32,112 nucleotides of DNA from Succinivibrio dextrinosolvens (GTDB taxonomy: Bacteria; Pseudomonadota; Gammaproteobacteria; Enterobacterales; Succinivibrionaceae), in NCBI RefSeq assembly GCF_900116345.1, contig NZ_FPAH01000034.1:1-32112 (forward strand). Reading direction: 5' to 3'. Numbering within the stretch: position 1 is the first letter of the stretch; each line of letters opens with the position of its first letter. The translations under genes were made by a program, and so were the position numbers. The notes beneath the pieces were generated by a model, which saw only the letters and a list, made by a program, of their open reading frames with translations, did not search any database and was not told the DNA's origin. Below are positions 24,429 through 32,112 of the stretch, one piece after another.

Positions 24429-25077
24429 TTTTAATATTCTCTCTCATGATATCTAAAATAAATAGAGCATCAATACTGTCGGAAGAACTTCGTGTTTGTC
24501 TATAAGCCTGTCGTGCGGCTTTATCTCTATCGTCTTTTTTCTTAAAGTAAATGGAAGCTACAGCATCTTCAGCGCCAATAAACTTAAGATGAGAAAATGC
24601 TTTCTGACTTTTAAAAACAATCTGTTCACCAAGTTTTCCAAGATGCATTGCTTCGGTAAGTTTTGCAAGAGAGATTGTCCCGGCAACAAAATCCTGAGCA
24701 AATGAAAAATATGAATCGTCAGCACGATAGCCAATGATTACATCATATGGTTCAGGATCAATAAAAAAATTCTGCTGAAGATATGTCTTGGCATCTTCGG
24801 ATATACTTCCATTCTGCCAGTAGGTTCGGTATTTTGTTAGAAGGGCCAGCCAGTTTAAAATGCTGTACTTAGGACTGTTAAGATTCAGAATCCTAAGAGT
24901 ATCAAGATCGACTTCATAAATATTTGCATAGCCATCCTGATTTTTTGAACAGGCCCATTCTTTAGCAAGCTCAAGATCCTGTGTTGTATAAAAGCCATAA
25001 CCGTAATCATTATTACGCTTACCGCCTTTATATACGGGATGTTCTATGATGTGATCTGACCCATGATAGATAAGCAT
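24406..25077 (-). CDS. DUF3990 toxin, ADP-ribosyltransferase-like
   Basis: The 223-residue protein belongs to the DUF3990 family (PF13151), placed among ADP-ribosyltransferase-like toxins. The H-Y-E layout can be followed: YHGS with His5 near the start, GYGFYTT at 26-32, and a Glu at 151 (LGEQIVF). YDVIIGYRADDSYF at 111-124 is another family hallmark. Such enzymes would modify a cell target with NAD+; the target is unknown. AAGGAGATATTT before the ATG is a near-perfect ribosome-binding site. It overlaps the HTH antitoxin gene downstream by 23 bp. An alternative is a phage-defence module, in which the toxin is released upon infection. Confidence 0.8.
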   Translation of the reverse strand: MLIYHGSDHIIEHPVYKGGKRNNDYGYGFYTTQDLELAKEWACSKNQDGYANIYEVDLDTLRILNLNSPKYSILNWLALLTKYRTYWQNGSISEDAKTYLQQNFFIDPEPYDVIIGYRADDSYFSFAQDFVAGTISLAKLTEAMHLGKLGEQIVFKSQKAFSHLKFIGAEDAVASIYFKKKDDRDKAARQAYRQTRSSSDSIDALFILDIMRENIKNDDPRIR

Positions 25078-25088
25078 AAATATCTCCT

Positions 25089-25127
25089 TATACTAAAAAG
25101 TATATCGCTAAAGGGATACTTAAGCAA
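25089..25127 (-). promoter_or_regulatory. Promoter and operator of the toxin-antitoxin pair
   Basis: On the minus strand TTGCTT (25127-25122) and TATACT (25104-25099) are 17 bp apart. TATACT-N4-AGTATA (25089-25104) is a perfect inverted repeat over the -10 box and start site, and a further inverted copy of the ATACTT half lies at 25116-25121 in the spacer. This arrangement suits autorepression by the HTH antitoxin. Confidence 0.68.
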
Positions 25128-25259
25128 GAAATGATGAATAAATATATTTACATCAAATTAACAGCTCATGTTTTGATGCATTGTCCAAAATTGTACCCAA
25201 CGTTCTTTCCTCATTGTCGCTGTAATTATTTTATTGATGTTCTGTTTTTAACCTCTAAC

Positions 25260-26345
25260 TTAAGGCTTCTTCTCTGTGTTAAAAAAATTAAGCATGCCAG
25301 TAATCATTTCTTTACGAAGATTAGAAAGCCTTAGTTTATCTCTGGATATAGGGAGAGGTCTGATTGCTTTTATTGTCATATATCCAAGACGGGTGGAATA
25401 GATTCCGGCTGCAAGCCCCTGACCTACAGCTGCACTAAATTTAGCAAAAGTCTTAGCTCCAACAGCATCTGTAATGGCATCAGTAGTCAAGTCGGCTATA
25501 CCTATAAATACAACATTGCGAATTATCTTGCGGTAGAGCTCAAAACGTCCCCATAAACCACAGTGATATCCATAAACCTCAGCGATTTCACGCACCATCC
25601 GCAATGAACGTGCAAGTGAAAATGCCATATCCAGCCAGGCAATAGGACTTAAAGCCACAACAACGCCTGTTTCACGGGAACGTTTTACTACAATGGCTTT
25701 AGCTTTTTCATCAAGATGGGATAACACATCCCGCTCATAGAGCTCGAATATGTCTTCAGCAGAGAAATTTGGCTTTACCTTCTTTAAAAATGAATCCAGA
25801 TGCACTTTTGATGATGAATCAGAAAAGGTGAAGATTCTTTTACAGAAAGCAATTGTATCCTGTGCACTTCCCTGCTGCAGAATTTTTTCATGCATTACTC
25901 TGCATTTATAGGTGTTTTTAAGTTTAAAGACTGATTTTAGCTCTCTGAAAATCGAAATAATAACCAGTATCAGTACAAATGAGATACCGCCTGACCAGCA
26001 CCAGCCAGCAACTGAGCTTTTTTCAAATGCCAAACTGATAAGTTCGTAAACCTGGAGCCCACCTACAGCAATAAGCAACAGCAGAATCATAAAAACAGGA
26101 CTTGACCAGAATCTGGTTCTGAGGATTGCAGCATCATCTTCATCGTCTTTATCATAGCTTACAGTTGTAAGCTCCTCTGAGGGAATTTCTGATGCTTTTA
26201 TTTCCTTAAAATCACTTTTCCCTTCAACAAAGAAACCTTTTTTGTAACTTTCACTTTCTTCTGCAAGAGGATCATTAAAGACGTCAGCTGTATTCTTTTT
26301 TACAGCACCATCTGGGATCTCAAAGCCTGCTTTATAATTACTCAT
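25260..26345 (-). CDS. ycjF: YcjF family inner-membrane protein (DUF697)
   Basis: The 361-residue protein has a charged N-terminal region, two membrane helices at about 89-108 and 117-135, and the YcjF/TIGR01620 C-terminal domain (about 205-345), with AIVVKRSRETGVVVALSPIAWLDM and GYHCGLWGRFELYRKI. It matches E. coli YcjF (353 residues) in length and layout. Its role is unknown; in enterics ycjX-ycjF are co-expressed and tied to phage-shock or heat-shock envelope stress. Its start overlaps the ycjX stop by 4 bp. No terminator is seen downstream. Confidence 0.9.
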   Translation of the reverse strand: MSNYKAGFEIPDGAVKKNTADVFNDPLAEESESYKKGFFVEGKSDFKEIKASEIPSEELTTVSYDKDDEDDAAILRTRFWSSPVFMILLLLIAVGGLQVYELISLAFEKSSVAGWCWSGGISFVLILVIISIFRELKSVFKLKNTYKCRVMHEKILQQGSAQDTIAFCKRIFTFSDSSSKVHLDSFLKKVKPNFSAEDIFELYERDVLSHLDEKAKAIVVKRSRETGVVVALSPIAWLDMAFSLARSLRMVREIAEVYGYHCGLWGRFELYRKIIRNVVFIGIADLTTDAITDAVGAKTFAKFSAAVGQGLAAGIYSTRLGYMTIKAIRPLPISRDKLRLSNLRKEMITGMLNFFNTEKKP

Positions 26346-27763
26346 AGCTTATCCTTTAAAAGATAACTTAACATTACATCCATATTTATATTAGGAATAG
26401 GATCACCGGGACTGATAACAGGCGGCTGCAGCTCTCTTAAAATGAAATGCTGTTTAAAATCCTCCATGCTCTGCTCTGACCACTGTGAGGGAATGGAGCC
26501 CGGATAAAAATACTTATCCTCCTCTCTTCCTGTAGAGAGAACCTGGGTATTCTTTCCCTGATAGTTGACCTCAAGACATTTTGTCGCGGCGATGGATGAT
26601 AAAACCATGTACTGACAGTTGGAACTCTGTCCTCTTATTTCATGAGATGCAGAAGTGACCATAGAGCGCAGAAGCGATAAAAGATGCTTTTCCTCATCAT
26701 AGGTTATCTGATCTGCTTTGGTGGCAGCAAAAATCACTTTATCAATCTTTGGAGAAAAAATCCTCTGTAAAAGATTATTCTCTCCATATGAAAAGTTTTT
26801 AAGCAGAATCTCAAAGGTATCATTTACATTTACAAATGCTTCTCGGCCCCCACCTAACGCTGAGAAACAGTCAATTAGAATCACCTGTCGGTCAAGCTTT
26901 GAAAAGATGGTCTCATAAAAATTCTGCACAATGTCTTTCTTATAAGACTCATAACGTTTTTTCATGACGGCATATAAGGAATTCTTTGGATAATCCTCTG
27001 GAATCTCCCAAAGCCATGGCATAAATTCTATAATGGGAGCTCCTGCAAGATTTCCTGGAAGTACCTGTCGGCTTGGAACAATCAAAGACATTCCTGCTTT
27101 TTTACACTCTAAAAGCCATTTTACATAGAGTGCAACACTATCCTTAAGCTGACGAGGATCGGGTGTTTTTAATGGGGAAAGTCTCTCGCCTAATGCTAAC
27201 AGGGGCTCTGTGCAGGATATAAGCTTTGAGAGCTTATTTACCTGAGCAAGCATCATTCTTGAAAAATCCTCATAAGAAAGATTGAGGAGAACAAGATCGA
27301 TTAGCCATTCTCCAGGATAATCCCAAATATCAAGATAAAGATTGCGGTTATTTCCAGGCATTAAAAGACGGTTTTCTTTAAAGCGTATCTCAAGCCTGAT
27401 TTCACTTATATTGTCGGTGGCAACTGGCCATTGTGGATTATCTTTAACTAGACAGTCATAGTATTCATGATATGGAAAGGCAGGAACAGACAAATCATGA
27501 TTAGGGGCAATTCCTCCGTAATAAATTCCAGCTTTCTCATATTCAGAGAATCTTGGAAGTCTGTCTGATATTCCTTCATTTCCAAAATTTAAAATGGTAT
27601 TAACAAGAGACGTAATAAAGGCAGTCTTTCCTCCTCTGGAAAAACCTGTGACACCAATCTTTATCTCCTTGTCAAAAAGGCGATTGACGCCCTCATTTAG
27701 AGTATCTGAAATCTCATCAAACAAGCGGTCAAAGGACTTGAGAGGATCAGAAAATATATTCAT
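26342..27763 (-). CDS. ycjX: YcjX family P-loop GTPase (DUF463)
   Basis: The 473-residue protein has a P-loop GFSRGGKTAF (40-49), an LDIWDYPGEWL switch-like segment near 124-134, and the VIFAATKADQ nucleotide-base motif near 342-351. It matches E. coli YcjX (465 residues). Family members bind GTP and are induced by envelope stress; the cellular target is unknown. AGGAG lies about 7 nt before the ATG. It overlaps ycjF by 4 bp, the conserved gene order. In this window no psp genes accompany it, unlike in E. coli. The upstream gap carries a GTACA-GA-TGTAC inverted repeat. Confidence 0.92.
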   Translation of the reverse strand: MNIFSDPLKSFDRLFDEISDTLNEGVNRLFDKEIKIGVTGFSRGGKTAFITSLVNTILNFGNEGISDRLPRFSEYEKAGIYYGGIAPNHDLSVPAFPYHEYYDCLVKDNPQWPVATDNISEIRLEIRFKENRLLMPGNNRNLYLDIWDYPGEWLIDLVLLNLSYEDFSRMMLAQVNKLSKLISCTEPLLALGERLSPLKTPDPRQLKDSVALYVKWLLECKKAGMSLIVPSRQVLPGNLAGAPIIEFMPWLWEIPEDYPKNSLYAVMKKRYESYKKDIVQNFYETIFSKLDRQVILIDCFSALGGGREAFVNVNDTFEILLKNFSYGENNLLQRIFSPKIDKVIFAATKADQITYDEEKHLLSLLRSMVTSASHEIRGQSSNCQYMVLSSIAATKCLEVNYQGKNTQVLSTGREEDKYFYPGSIPSQWSEQSMEDFKQHFILRELQPPVISPGDPIPNINMDVMLSYLLKDKL

Positions 27764-28081
27764 TAAAACTCCTAAAAAGTTTTGCAGGAATATCTAACGT
27801 ACAGATGTACATTATGTTTTTTTGAAATCAGCTATTCTCTTTATAGATTGTACATAATTTATTTAAAAATAATCAGGTATTCTGAGATTTCAACTTGATA
27901 TTAACAAAATAAGAGAAACAGATTAATAATTTCCAGACAATTCTCTATCGGATTAATTACAGCCTTTATTGGAGGGGACAGATAACAAGAGGACAGAAAG
28001 AGGACGTAGAGAGAATGAATGAGTTCTGCATAATACAGAAAGCTCATTCATAAAAAAGGTACAGTTTATGACCGAAGTCCA
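27764..28081. other. Intergenic region with a candidate ycjX operator and purine-rich repeats
   Basis: This 318-bp gap holds GTACA-GA-TGTAC (27799-27810), with TGTACA repeated at 27849-27854, on the ycjX promoter side. A purine-rich stretch at 27974-28005 contains three copies of GGACAG/GGACGT-like sequence. No sigma-54 site and no gene were seen. Confidence 0.4.
28017..28049 (-). terminator. Hairpin downstream of the SGNH-like gene
   Basis: GAATGAG-TTCTG and CAGAA-AG-CTCATTC form a 12-bp stem with a 2-nt bulge and a 7-nt loop, 33 bp past the stop of the minus-strand gene. There is no T-run on its 3' side in that direction, so termination is uncertain. Confidence 0.45.
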
Positions 28082-29266
28082 CTACTTATTAGTTCTTTTT
28101 TTAATAAAGAAATCAAGATCATCGTGGAACTTAACAAGATCAAATGAATAAATGCCCTTTTTAAACTCTTCAATGTAATCATTTATATTGTCAGAATTTA
28201 ACAGGTACTTATCATCCCTGATGTATTCAAGAACCTTATAACTCATTTCCAGACTAAAGTGAATTGTGTCATTATAATTTTTGACATCAAAAGTAAAAGG
28301 AAGATTATCAAAACCATATAATTTGAAATTCTTGTATTTTGAAGCTAGTTTTACATATTCTTTTAGAAACTCTAAGTAAATCTCTATTTCTTTTCCTTCC
28401 TTACGACGAAGATCTAATGCCCACTCAAGTTTAAAATAAGGCTGAGCATAGCAGTAAAAAGTTGTTTCAGGATGAGCTTTCACTAGAGACTCTATGTTTT
28501 CTTCAACATTTTTCTCTATTTCAGCTTTATCTTTATCGGATATTTTATTTAAATTTCTTGGGGGTATTGAATAATAATTATTGAGATCATTCAATACATT
28601 TACCATATGCTGATTCTGATAGTTCTCTGCCCAGTTTTCCATATTGCCAAATCTTGAAGCATACTGTGGGTTGTATATCCAGGCACTGTGCTCATCAACA
28701 TTAAGTTTTTCTCCGCGACAAACAGGATCTAGATTTCCTGAGGTAACACTACTTTTTACCCATTTGAAAAAGCACTTCAGATACATCTCATTCAGATATA
28801 TGTTGATATCGTTAAGATCATTGTCATCGTACAGAAACTCAAAATCAGATGTTTTAAAGGTAATAAGATCATTAGTCAGAAGTAGTAAAACACTCTTAAT
28901 CTGCTTACGTCTGAAAACATCCTCTAAAATGATTCTGCGCTCATTATTTCTGCTTCCGACAACAGACAGATTAAACCATTTACCGTCTAAATATTCTCCT
29001 GTTTTACTATTAGCCAAATTCTGCATGTGAGAATTGCCAATAATCACAGAATCGAAATCAAAGTTTCTGATATAGCCAGCATTCTGAAGTCTCTCATCTA
29101 CAGAAAAATACTGATTATCCTCATCAATAGAGGTTGAATATAGATGTAGAGGATCAAAACACTTGGCAAAAAGAAAAATAACCAGGAATAAAAGCAGACA
29201 AGCAAAACAATGACCACAAATGAATGTGATTACAGCTTTTTTATATTTGTCGTAAACAGTCTTCAT
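28082..29266 (-). CDS. SGNH-like acyltransferase partner of the MBOAT protein (AlgJ/AlgX-like)
   Basis: The 394-residue protein has one N-terminal membrane helix (about 13-34) and a periplasmic domain. It carries SGNH-hydrolase-type motifs: VIIGNSHMQNL (Ser79 as the nucleophile in block I) and YNDTIHFS near the C-terminus (Asp and His of the last block). Proteins like this accept an acyl group moved across the membrane by an MBOAT partner and pass it to a polysaccharide. The MBOAT gene ends 13 bp upstream. AAGGA lies 7 nt before the ATG. Similarity to AlgJ/AlgX is architectural; alginate as the substrate is not implied. Confidence 0.72.
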   Translation of the reverse strand: MKTVYDKYKKAVITFICGHCFACLLLFLVIFLFAKCFDPLHLYSTSIDEDNQYFSVDERLQNAGYIRNFDFDSVIIGNSHMQNLANSKTGEYLDGKWFNLSVVGSRNNERRIILEDVFRRKQIKSVLLLLTNDLITFKTSDFEFLYDDNDLNDINIYLNEMYLKCFFKWVKSSVTSGNLDPVCRGEKLNVDEHSAWIYNPQYASRFGNMENWAENYQNQHMVNVLNDLNNYYSIPPRNLNKISDKDKAEIEKNVEENIESLVKAHPETTFYCYAQPYFKLEWALDLRRKEGKEIEIYLEFLKEYVKLASKYKNFKLYGFDNLPFTFDVKNYNDTIHFSLEMSYKVLEYIRDDKYLLNSDNINDYIEEFKKGIYSFDLVKFHDDLDFFIKKRTNK

Positions 29267-29279
29267 TTATTAGTCCTTA

Positions 29280-30686
29280 TTAGAAATTGAAATAAATAAA
29301 TGTAGTGTAGGAATTTACGATAATTCTAAAGAGAGCTAAACAGATTGCGATAACAGAAAATACTGAAATTACAATAGAATACTTCTCACAGTGCTTATCA
29401 AATATATCCTGAGCCTTAGGGAATAAAAATACTACGATAAAGCTCAATATCAGTACATATAAGTATTTTCTTAAATCATGAAGATCAAAACCTGATTTTA
29501 TTTCCCAGTTAACTCCATGAGGGATATTCAGAGAAAAAAGGTTTTTATATACATATGAAGCACATTCAACACTATCGCTTCTGAACATTACCCATAAAAG
29601 ACACACTGTTATAAAGGTAATGAAGATAGATAATGGCTTGACGATACTTAGTTTTGAGTCTGAAAAAACTCTATGGATAACCATAGCAGCACCATGTAAA
29701 GCGCCCCATAAAATAAAGGTAACTCCAGCGCCATGCCATAATCCGGAAATGCATAACATTAAAAAGATGTTAATTAGAGTTCTTCTATAGCCTTTTCTAT
29801 TACCGCCCAAAGGAATATAAACATACTTGGTTAGAAAATAACCTAAAGTAATATGCCATCTTCTCCAGAAATCACGAATAGAAGTTGCTTTATAAGGATC
29901 ATTGAAATTCTGTGGCAGTTTAATACCAAAAATTAAAGCAGATCCTATAGCAATATCGCAGTAGCCACTGAAGTCAAAATAGATTTGACTTGCATAGCCA
30001 AATGTAGCGAGCCAGGCTTTTATCGTATTGAAATCTGTATAACTTGAGTACCAGGTATCAACAAACATTGATAGATAATCTGCAATGTAGACTTTTTTAA
30101 CACAGCCGATTGCAATCAGAAAAAATCCGTTAAGAATGAGCTTGTAGTTAACTGAAGATTTAAGTTCTTTTAACTGAGGAACAAGATCATGATACTGAAC
30201 AATAGGACCTGCAATCAGATGAGGAAAGAATAAAACTGCACAGGCATACTCTATAAAATTACTTTCAGGTGCTTCTTTTTTATAGTTATCTACCAGCCAG
30301 GCAATCTGCTGGAAAGTATAGAAAGAAATTGCTAAAGGAAGAACTATATGAGCAACACTGATAGATACACCAAAGATCTCATTGAATCTATCAACAAAAA
30401 AGTTGGTATATTTAAAATACCCAAGAAGAGATATGTTTGTTACAACACCAAAGGTTAAAATCCACTTGCTTTTGTATTTATTTATACCGTAGTTTGTAAT
30501 TGTATAGTTAAACAAGAGAGAAAATATAAGTAAACTAAGGTACTTTACTCCACCCCATGTGTAATAGAACACACAGCTGAATAAGATCAGACATAGTGTG
30601 CCCTGCAGTCTATTTGAGGTCAAAAAGAAAATTAAGGCAACAATAGGAAGGAAAATAAGTAAATACTGATATGAAGTGAAAACCAT
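29280..30686 (-). CDS. MBOAT family O-acyltransferase (AlgI/PatA-like)
   Basis: The 468-residue, multi-helix membrane protein matches the AlgI group. It opens with FTSYQYLLIFLPIVALIFF and has PHLIAGPIVQYHD in the middle, RDFWRRWHITLGYFLTKYVYIPLGGNRKG, and the invariant His in GLWHGAG. It would move acetyl groups from the cytoplasm to a periplasmic acceptor for glycan O-acetylation. The frame stays open to a TTG at 30716, but the family usually begins at a motif like the ATG at 30686, so that start is preferred; neither has a strong ribosome-binding site. The SGNH-like partner follows directly, and RfbB lies upstream on the same strand. Confidence 0.88.
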   Translation of the reverse strand: MVFTSYQYLLIFLPIVALIFFLTSNRLQGTLCLILFSCVFYYTWGGVKYLSLLIFSLLFNYTITNYGINKYKSKWILTFGVVTNISLLGYFKYTNFFVDRFNEIFGVSISVAHIVLPLAISFYTFQQIAWLVDNYKKEAPESNFIEYACAVLFFPHLIAGPIVQYHDLVPQLKELKSSVNYKLILNGFFLIAIGCVKKVYIADYLSMFVDTWYSSYTDFNTIKAWLATFGYASQIYFDFSGYCDIAIGSALIFGIKLPQNFNDPYKATSIRDFWRRWHITLGYFLTKYVYIPLGGNRKGYRRTLINIFLMLCISGLWHGAGVTFILWGALHGAAMVIHRVFSDSKLSIVKPLSIFITFITVCLLWVMFRSDSVECASYVYKNLFSLNIPHGVNWEIKSGFDLHDLRKYLYVLILSFIVVFLFPKAQDIFDKHCEKYSIVISVFSVIAICLALFRIIVNSYTTFIYFNF

Positions 30687-30908
30687 ATTTCTATTGGATA
30701 AAAAAGGCCTAAACAAAAAACAACAGCATTCTACACCTTTTAAAAAAGTTATAAAAGATAAAAAAACATTTCAGATTGCATTAGATTTGAAAAACTGGGG
30801 ATAACTGTGTAGATTGGGCAATTTTTAGAACAAAGCTTATTGAAAATTACACTTTCAGTAATAACAAAGAAAAATCGTTAAAGCTGAAATTAAGAAAAAA
30901 TTCCCCTC

Positions 30909-30950
30909 AAAAAAGTAAAGACATCAAATCAAAAAAATGATGTCTTTACT
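30909..30950 (-). terminator. Rho-independent terminator after rfbB
   Basis: Read on the minus strand, a perfect 13-bp stem (30950-30938 with 30926-30914) around an 11-nt loop is followed by a T-run (30913-30909). It separates rfbB from the MBOAT gene. The rest of 30687-30988 is AT-rich and must contain the MBOAT promoter. Confidence 0.92.
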
Positions 30951-30988
30951 GTAATGACGTTTGCTTTATTTATGCAGTTAATTTTTGA

Positions 30989-32008
30989 TTAAGCCTTAAA
31001 CTTATCAAGATACCATTCAACAGTTTTAACAATACCGGTATCGAAAGTTTCATCAGCCTTCCAGCCTAATTCGTTTACAATCTTGGTAGGGTCGATTGCA
31101 TAACGTAAGTCATGACCGGCTCTGTCCTGCACAAAGGTTATGAGTTCTGCATAGGACTTTCCATCCTTACGAGGTCTCTTCTCATCCAGAATTGAGCAGA
31201 TGGTATTTACGATAGTAATATTATTACGCTCGTTATGACCGCCAATATTGTAGGTCTCACCTGACTTGCCCTTGTGGAAGATTAAGTCAATTGCCTTACA
31301 GTGGTCCAGTACATATAACCAGTCACGTACATTCAATCCTTTGCCGTAAACAGGTAGTGACTTAAGATTTAAGGCATTCTCAATGATATGAGGAATCAGC
31401 TTCTCATGATTCTGCTTAGGTCCATAATTGTTTGAGCAGTTAGAGGTGGTTACATTCATGCCATAGGTATGATGATATGCTCTAACAATAAAATCTGAAC
31501 CTGCCTTTGAGGATGAATATGGGCTGTTAGGAGCATATGGAGTAGTCTCCTTGAAATAACCGCTTTCACCTAAGGTTCCATAGACTTCATCGGTTGAGAT
31601 ATGATGGAATCTTGCATCCTCATAGCCAGCCTTCACCTTGCCAGGTGCATCCATCCAGTGACGTCTTGCGGTTTCAATTAAGGTAAAGGTTCCCATCAGG
31701 TTGGTTTCCATAAAGACCTTTGGTCCCTTAATTGAGTTATCCACATGGCTCTCTGCGGCAAAGTGGATTACGCCTCTGATATCATACTTGGTGAATAAAT
31801 CCTCTATCAGCTTCTCATCACAGATGTCGCCCTGTACAAAGGTATAATTGGAATCGTTCTCACATTCCTTTACATTGGATAAGTCACCGGCATAGGTCAG
31901 CTTATCCAGATTGATTACATGGTAATCTGCATACTTTTTACAGAAATATGGAACAAAGTTTGAACCGATAAAGCCTGCGCCTCCGGTTACAAGTATTGAT
32001 TTGGTCAT
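30989..32008 (-). CDS. rfbB: dTDP-glucose 4,6-dehydratase
   Basis: This 339-residue extended short-chain dehydrogenase catalyses the second step of dTDP-rhamnose synthesis, turning dTDP-glucose into dTDP-4-keto-6-deoxyglucose with bound NAD+. GGAGFIGSN (9-17) is the NAD-binding glycine motif, HISTDEVYG supplies the active-site Thr-Asp-Glu, and YSSSK is the Tyr-x-x-x-Lys pair. SPYSSSKAGSD and NNYGP are typical of RfbB. No rfbA, rfbC or rfbD is visible in the window; they may lie beyond the right edge or elsewhere. A minus-strand TATAAT box lies 69-74 bp upstream, so it may have its own promoter. Confidence 0.95.
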   Translation of the reverse strand: MTKSILVTGGAGFIGSNFVPYFCKKYADYHVINLDKLTYAGDLSNVKECENDSNYTFVQGDICDEKLIEDLFTKYDIRGVIHFAAESHVDNSIKGPKVFMETNLMGTFTLIETARRHWMDAPGKVKAGYEDARFHHISTDEVYGTLGESGYFKETTPYAPNSPYSSSKAGSDFIVRAYHHTYGMNVTTSNCSNNYGPKQNHEKLIPHIIENALNLKSLPVYGKGLNVRDWLYVLDHCKAIDLIFHKGKSGETYNIGGHNERNNITIVNTICSILDEKRPRKDGKSYAELITFVQDRAGHDLRYAIDPTKIVNELGWKADETFDTGIVKTVEWYLDKFKA

Positions 32009-32076
32009 CTCAGATAATTCCGTTTGCTTTATTTAATTAACTTTCTTTGCCTTGAATATAATCTTTCTTAGTTCTG

Positions 32077-32082
32077 ATTATA
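32077..32082 (-). promoter_or_regulatory. Candidate -10 box for rfbB
   Basis: TATAAT on the minus strand, 69 bp upstream of the rfbB ATG. The -35 region is weak (CCTTCA at about 17 bp). Rated low for that reason. Confidence 0.4.
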
Positions 32083-32112
32083 CCTTTTATTCTATAAACT
32101 GAAGGTTGGAAC

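Noticed and set aside
25131-25334. Plus-strand 67-codon open frame right of the toxin promoter
   Set aside because: Low-complexity, no family resemblance, and it overlaps the end of ycjF on the other strand.
27764-28081. Sigma-54 promoter for ycjX as in phage-shock operons
   Set aside because: No TGGCAC-N5-TTGC-like sequence was found on the minus strand.
1-32112. CRISPR array, tRNA, rRNA or riboswitch
   Set aside because: No regular repeat-spacer pattern, cloverleaf, rRNA stretch or known riboswitch core was found by reading both strands; subtle structured RNAs could be missed without a covariance search.

Overview
The window reads as chromosomal DNA of an AT-rich, probably anaerobic gammaproteobacterium. 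The gammaproteobacterial signs are gene pairs shared with enterics: YhdT-PanF, YcjX-YcjF, MdtG-like transporters, a YciB-GalU unit, and the retropepsin/7TM-transglutaminase/ATP-grasp operon. The anaerobic signs are a PerR-type Fur regulator beside a rubrerythrin and a small protein carrying the glycyl-radical motif of the anaerobic ribonucleotide reductase. The Succinivibrionaceae would fit, but that is inference; no rRNA or tRNA gene is present to confirm it.

Layout. 1-186: start of an unrecognised minus-strand gene cut by the window edge. 473-1729: NhaP-type cation/proton antiporter. 1797-2879 (minus): an outer-membrane beta-barrel protein, preceded by a 58-residue glycyl-radical mini-protein. 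3202-6997 (plus): a three-gene envelope operon (periplasmic retropepsin-like protease, inactive transglutaminase with seven membrane helices, ATP-grasp ligase) closed by a strong terminator. 7119-9493: a cysteine-rich secreted protein that may be translated from a leaderless message, then YciB and GalU, then a terminator. 9625-11366: YhdT-PanF pantothenate uptake. 11454-13895: two tandem MdtG-like exporters. 14107-15279: PerR and a rubrerythrin with rubredoxin domains at both ends, with matching operator candidates. 15393-16592 (minus): UraA.

16969-25077 looks like an accessory or defence region. It holds an ABC-ATPase plus TOPRIM nuclease pair, a 99-residue orphan, an AAA-ATPase/PD-(D/E)XK gene broken by one frameshift in an A-run, three 21-bp tandem repeats, an LTA-synthase-like membrane phosphotransferase, and a DUF3990 ADP-ribosyltransferase-like toxin overlapping its helix-turn-helix antitoxin, with an inverted-repeat operator on the promoter. 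25260-27763 (minus): YcjX-YcjF. 28082-30686 (minus): an MBOAT acyltransferase with its SGNH-like partner, probably acetylating a surface polysaccharide. 30989-32008 (minus): RfbB, which makes dTDP-4-keto-6-deoxyglucose. GalU, RfbB, the MBOAT/SGNH pair and the LTA-synthase-like enzyme all point to surface glycan synthesis.

The item most worth pursuing is the 58-residue protein at 2703-2879. It holds the RVxGYL glycyl-radical loop and the RVKH tail of NrdD as a free-standing gene, which suggests a spare-part domain for anaerobic ribonucleotide reductase, in the way GrcA/YfiD serves pyruvate formate-lyase.
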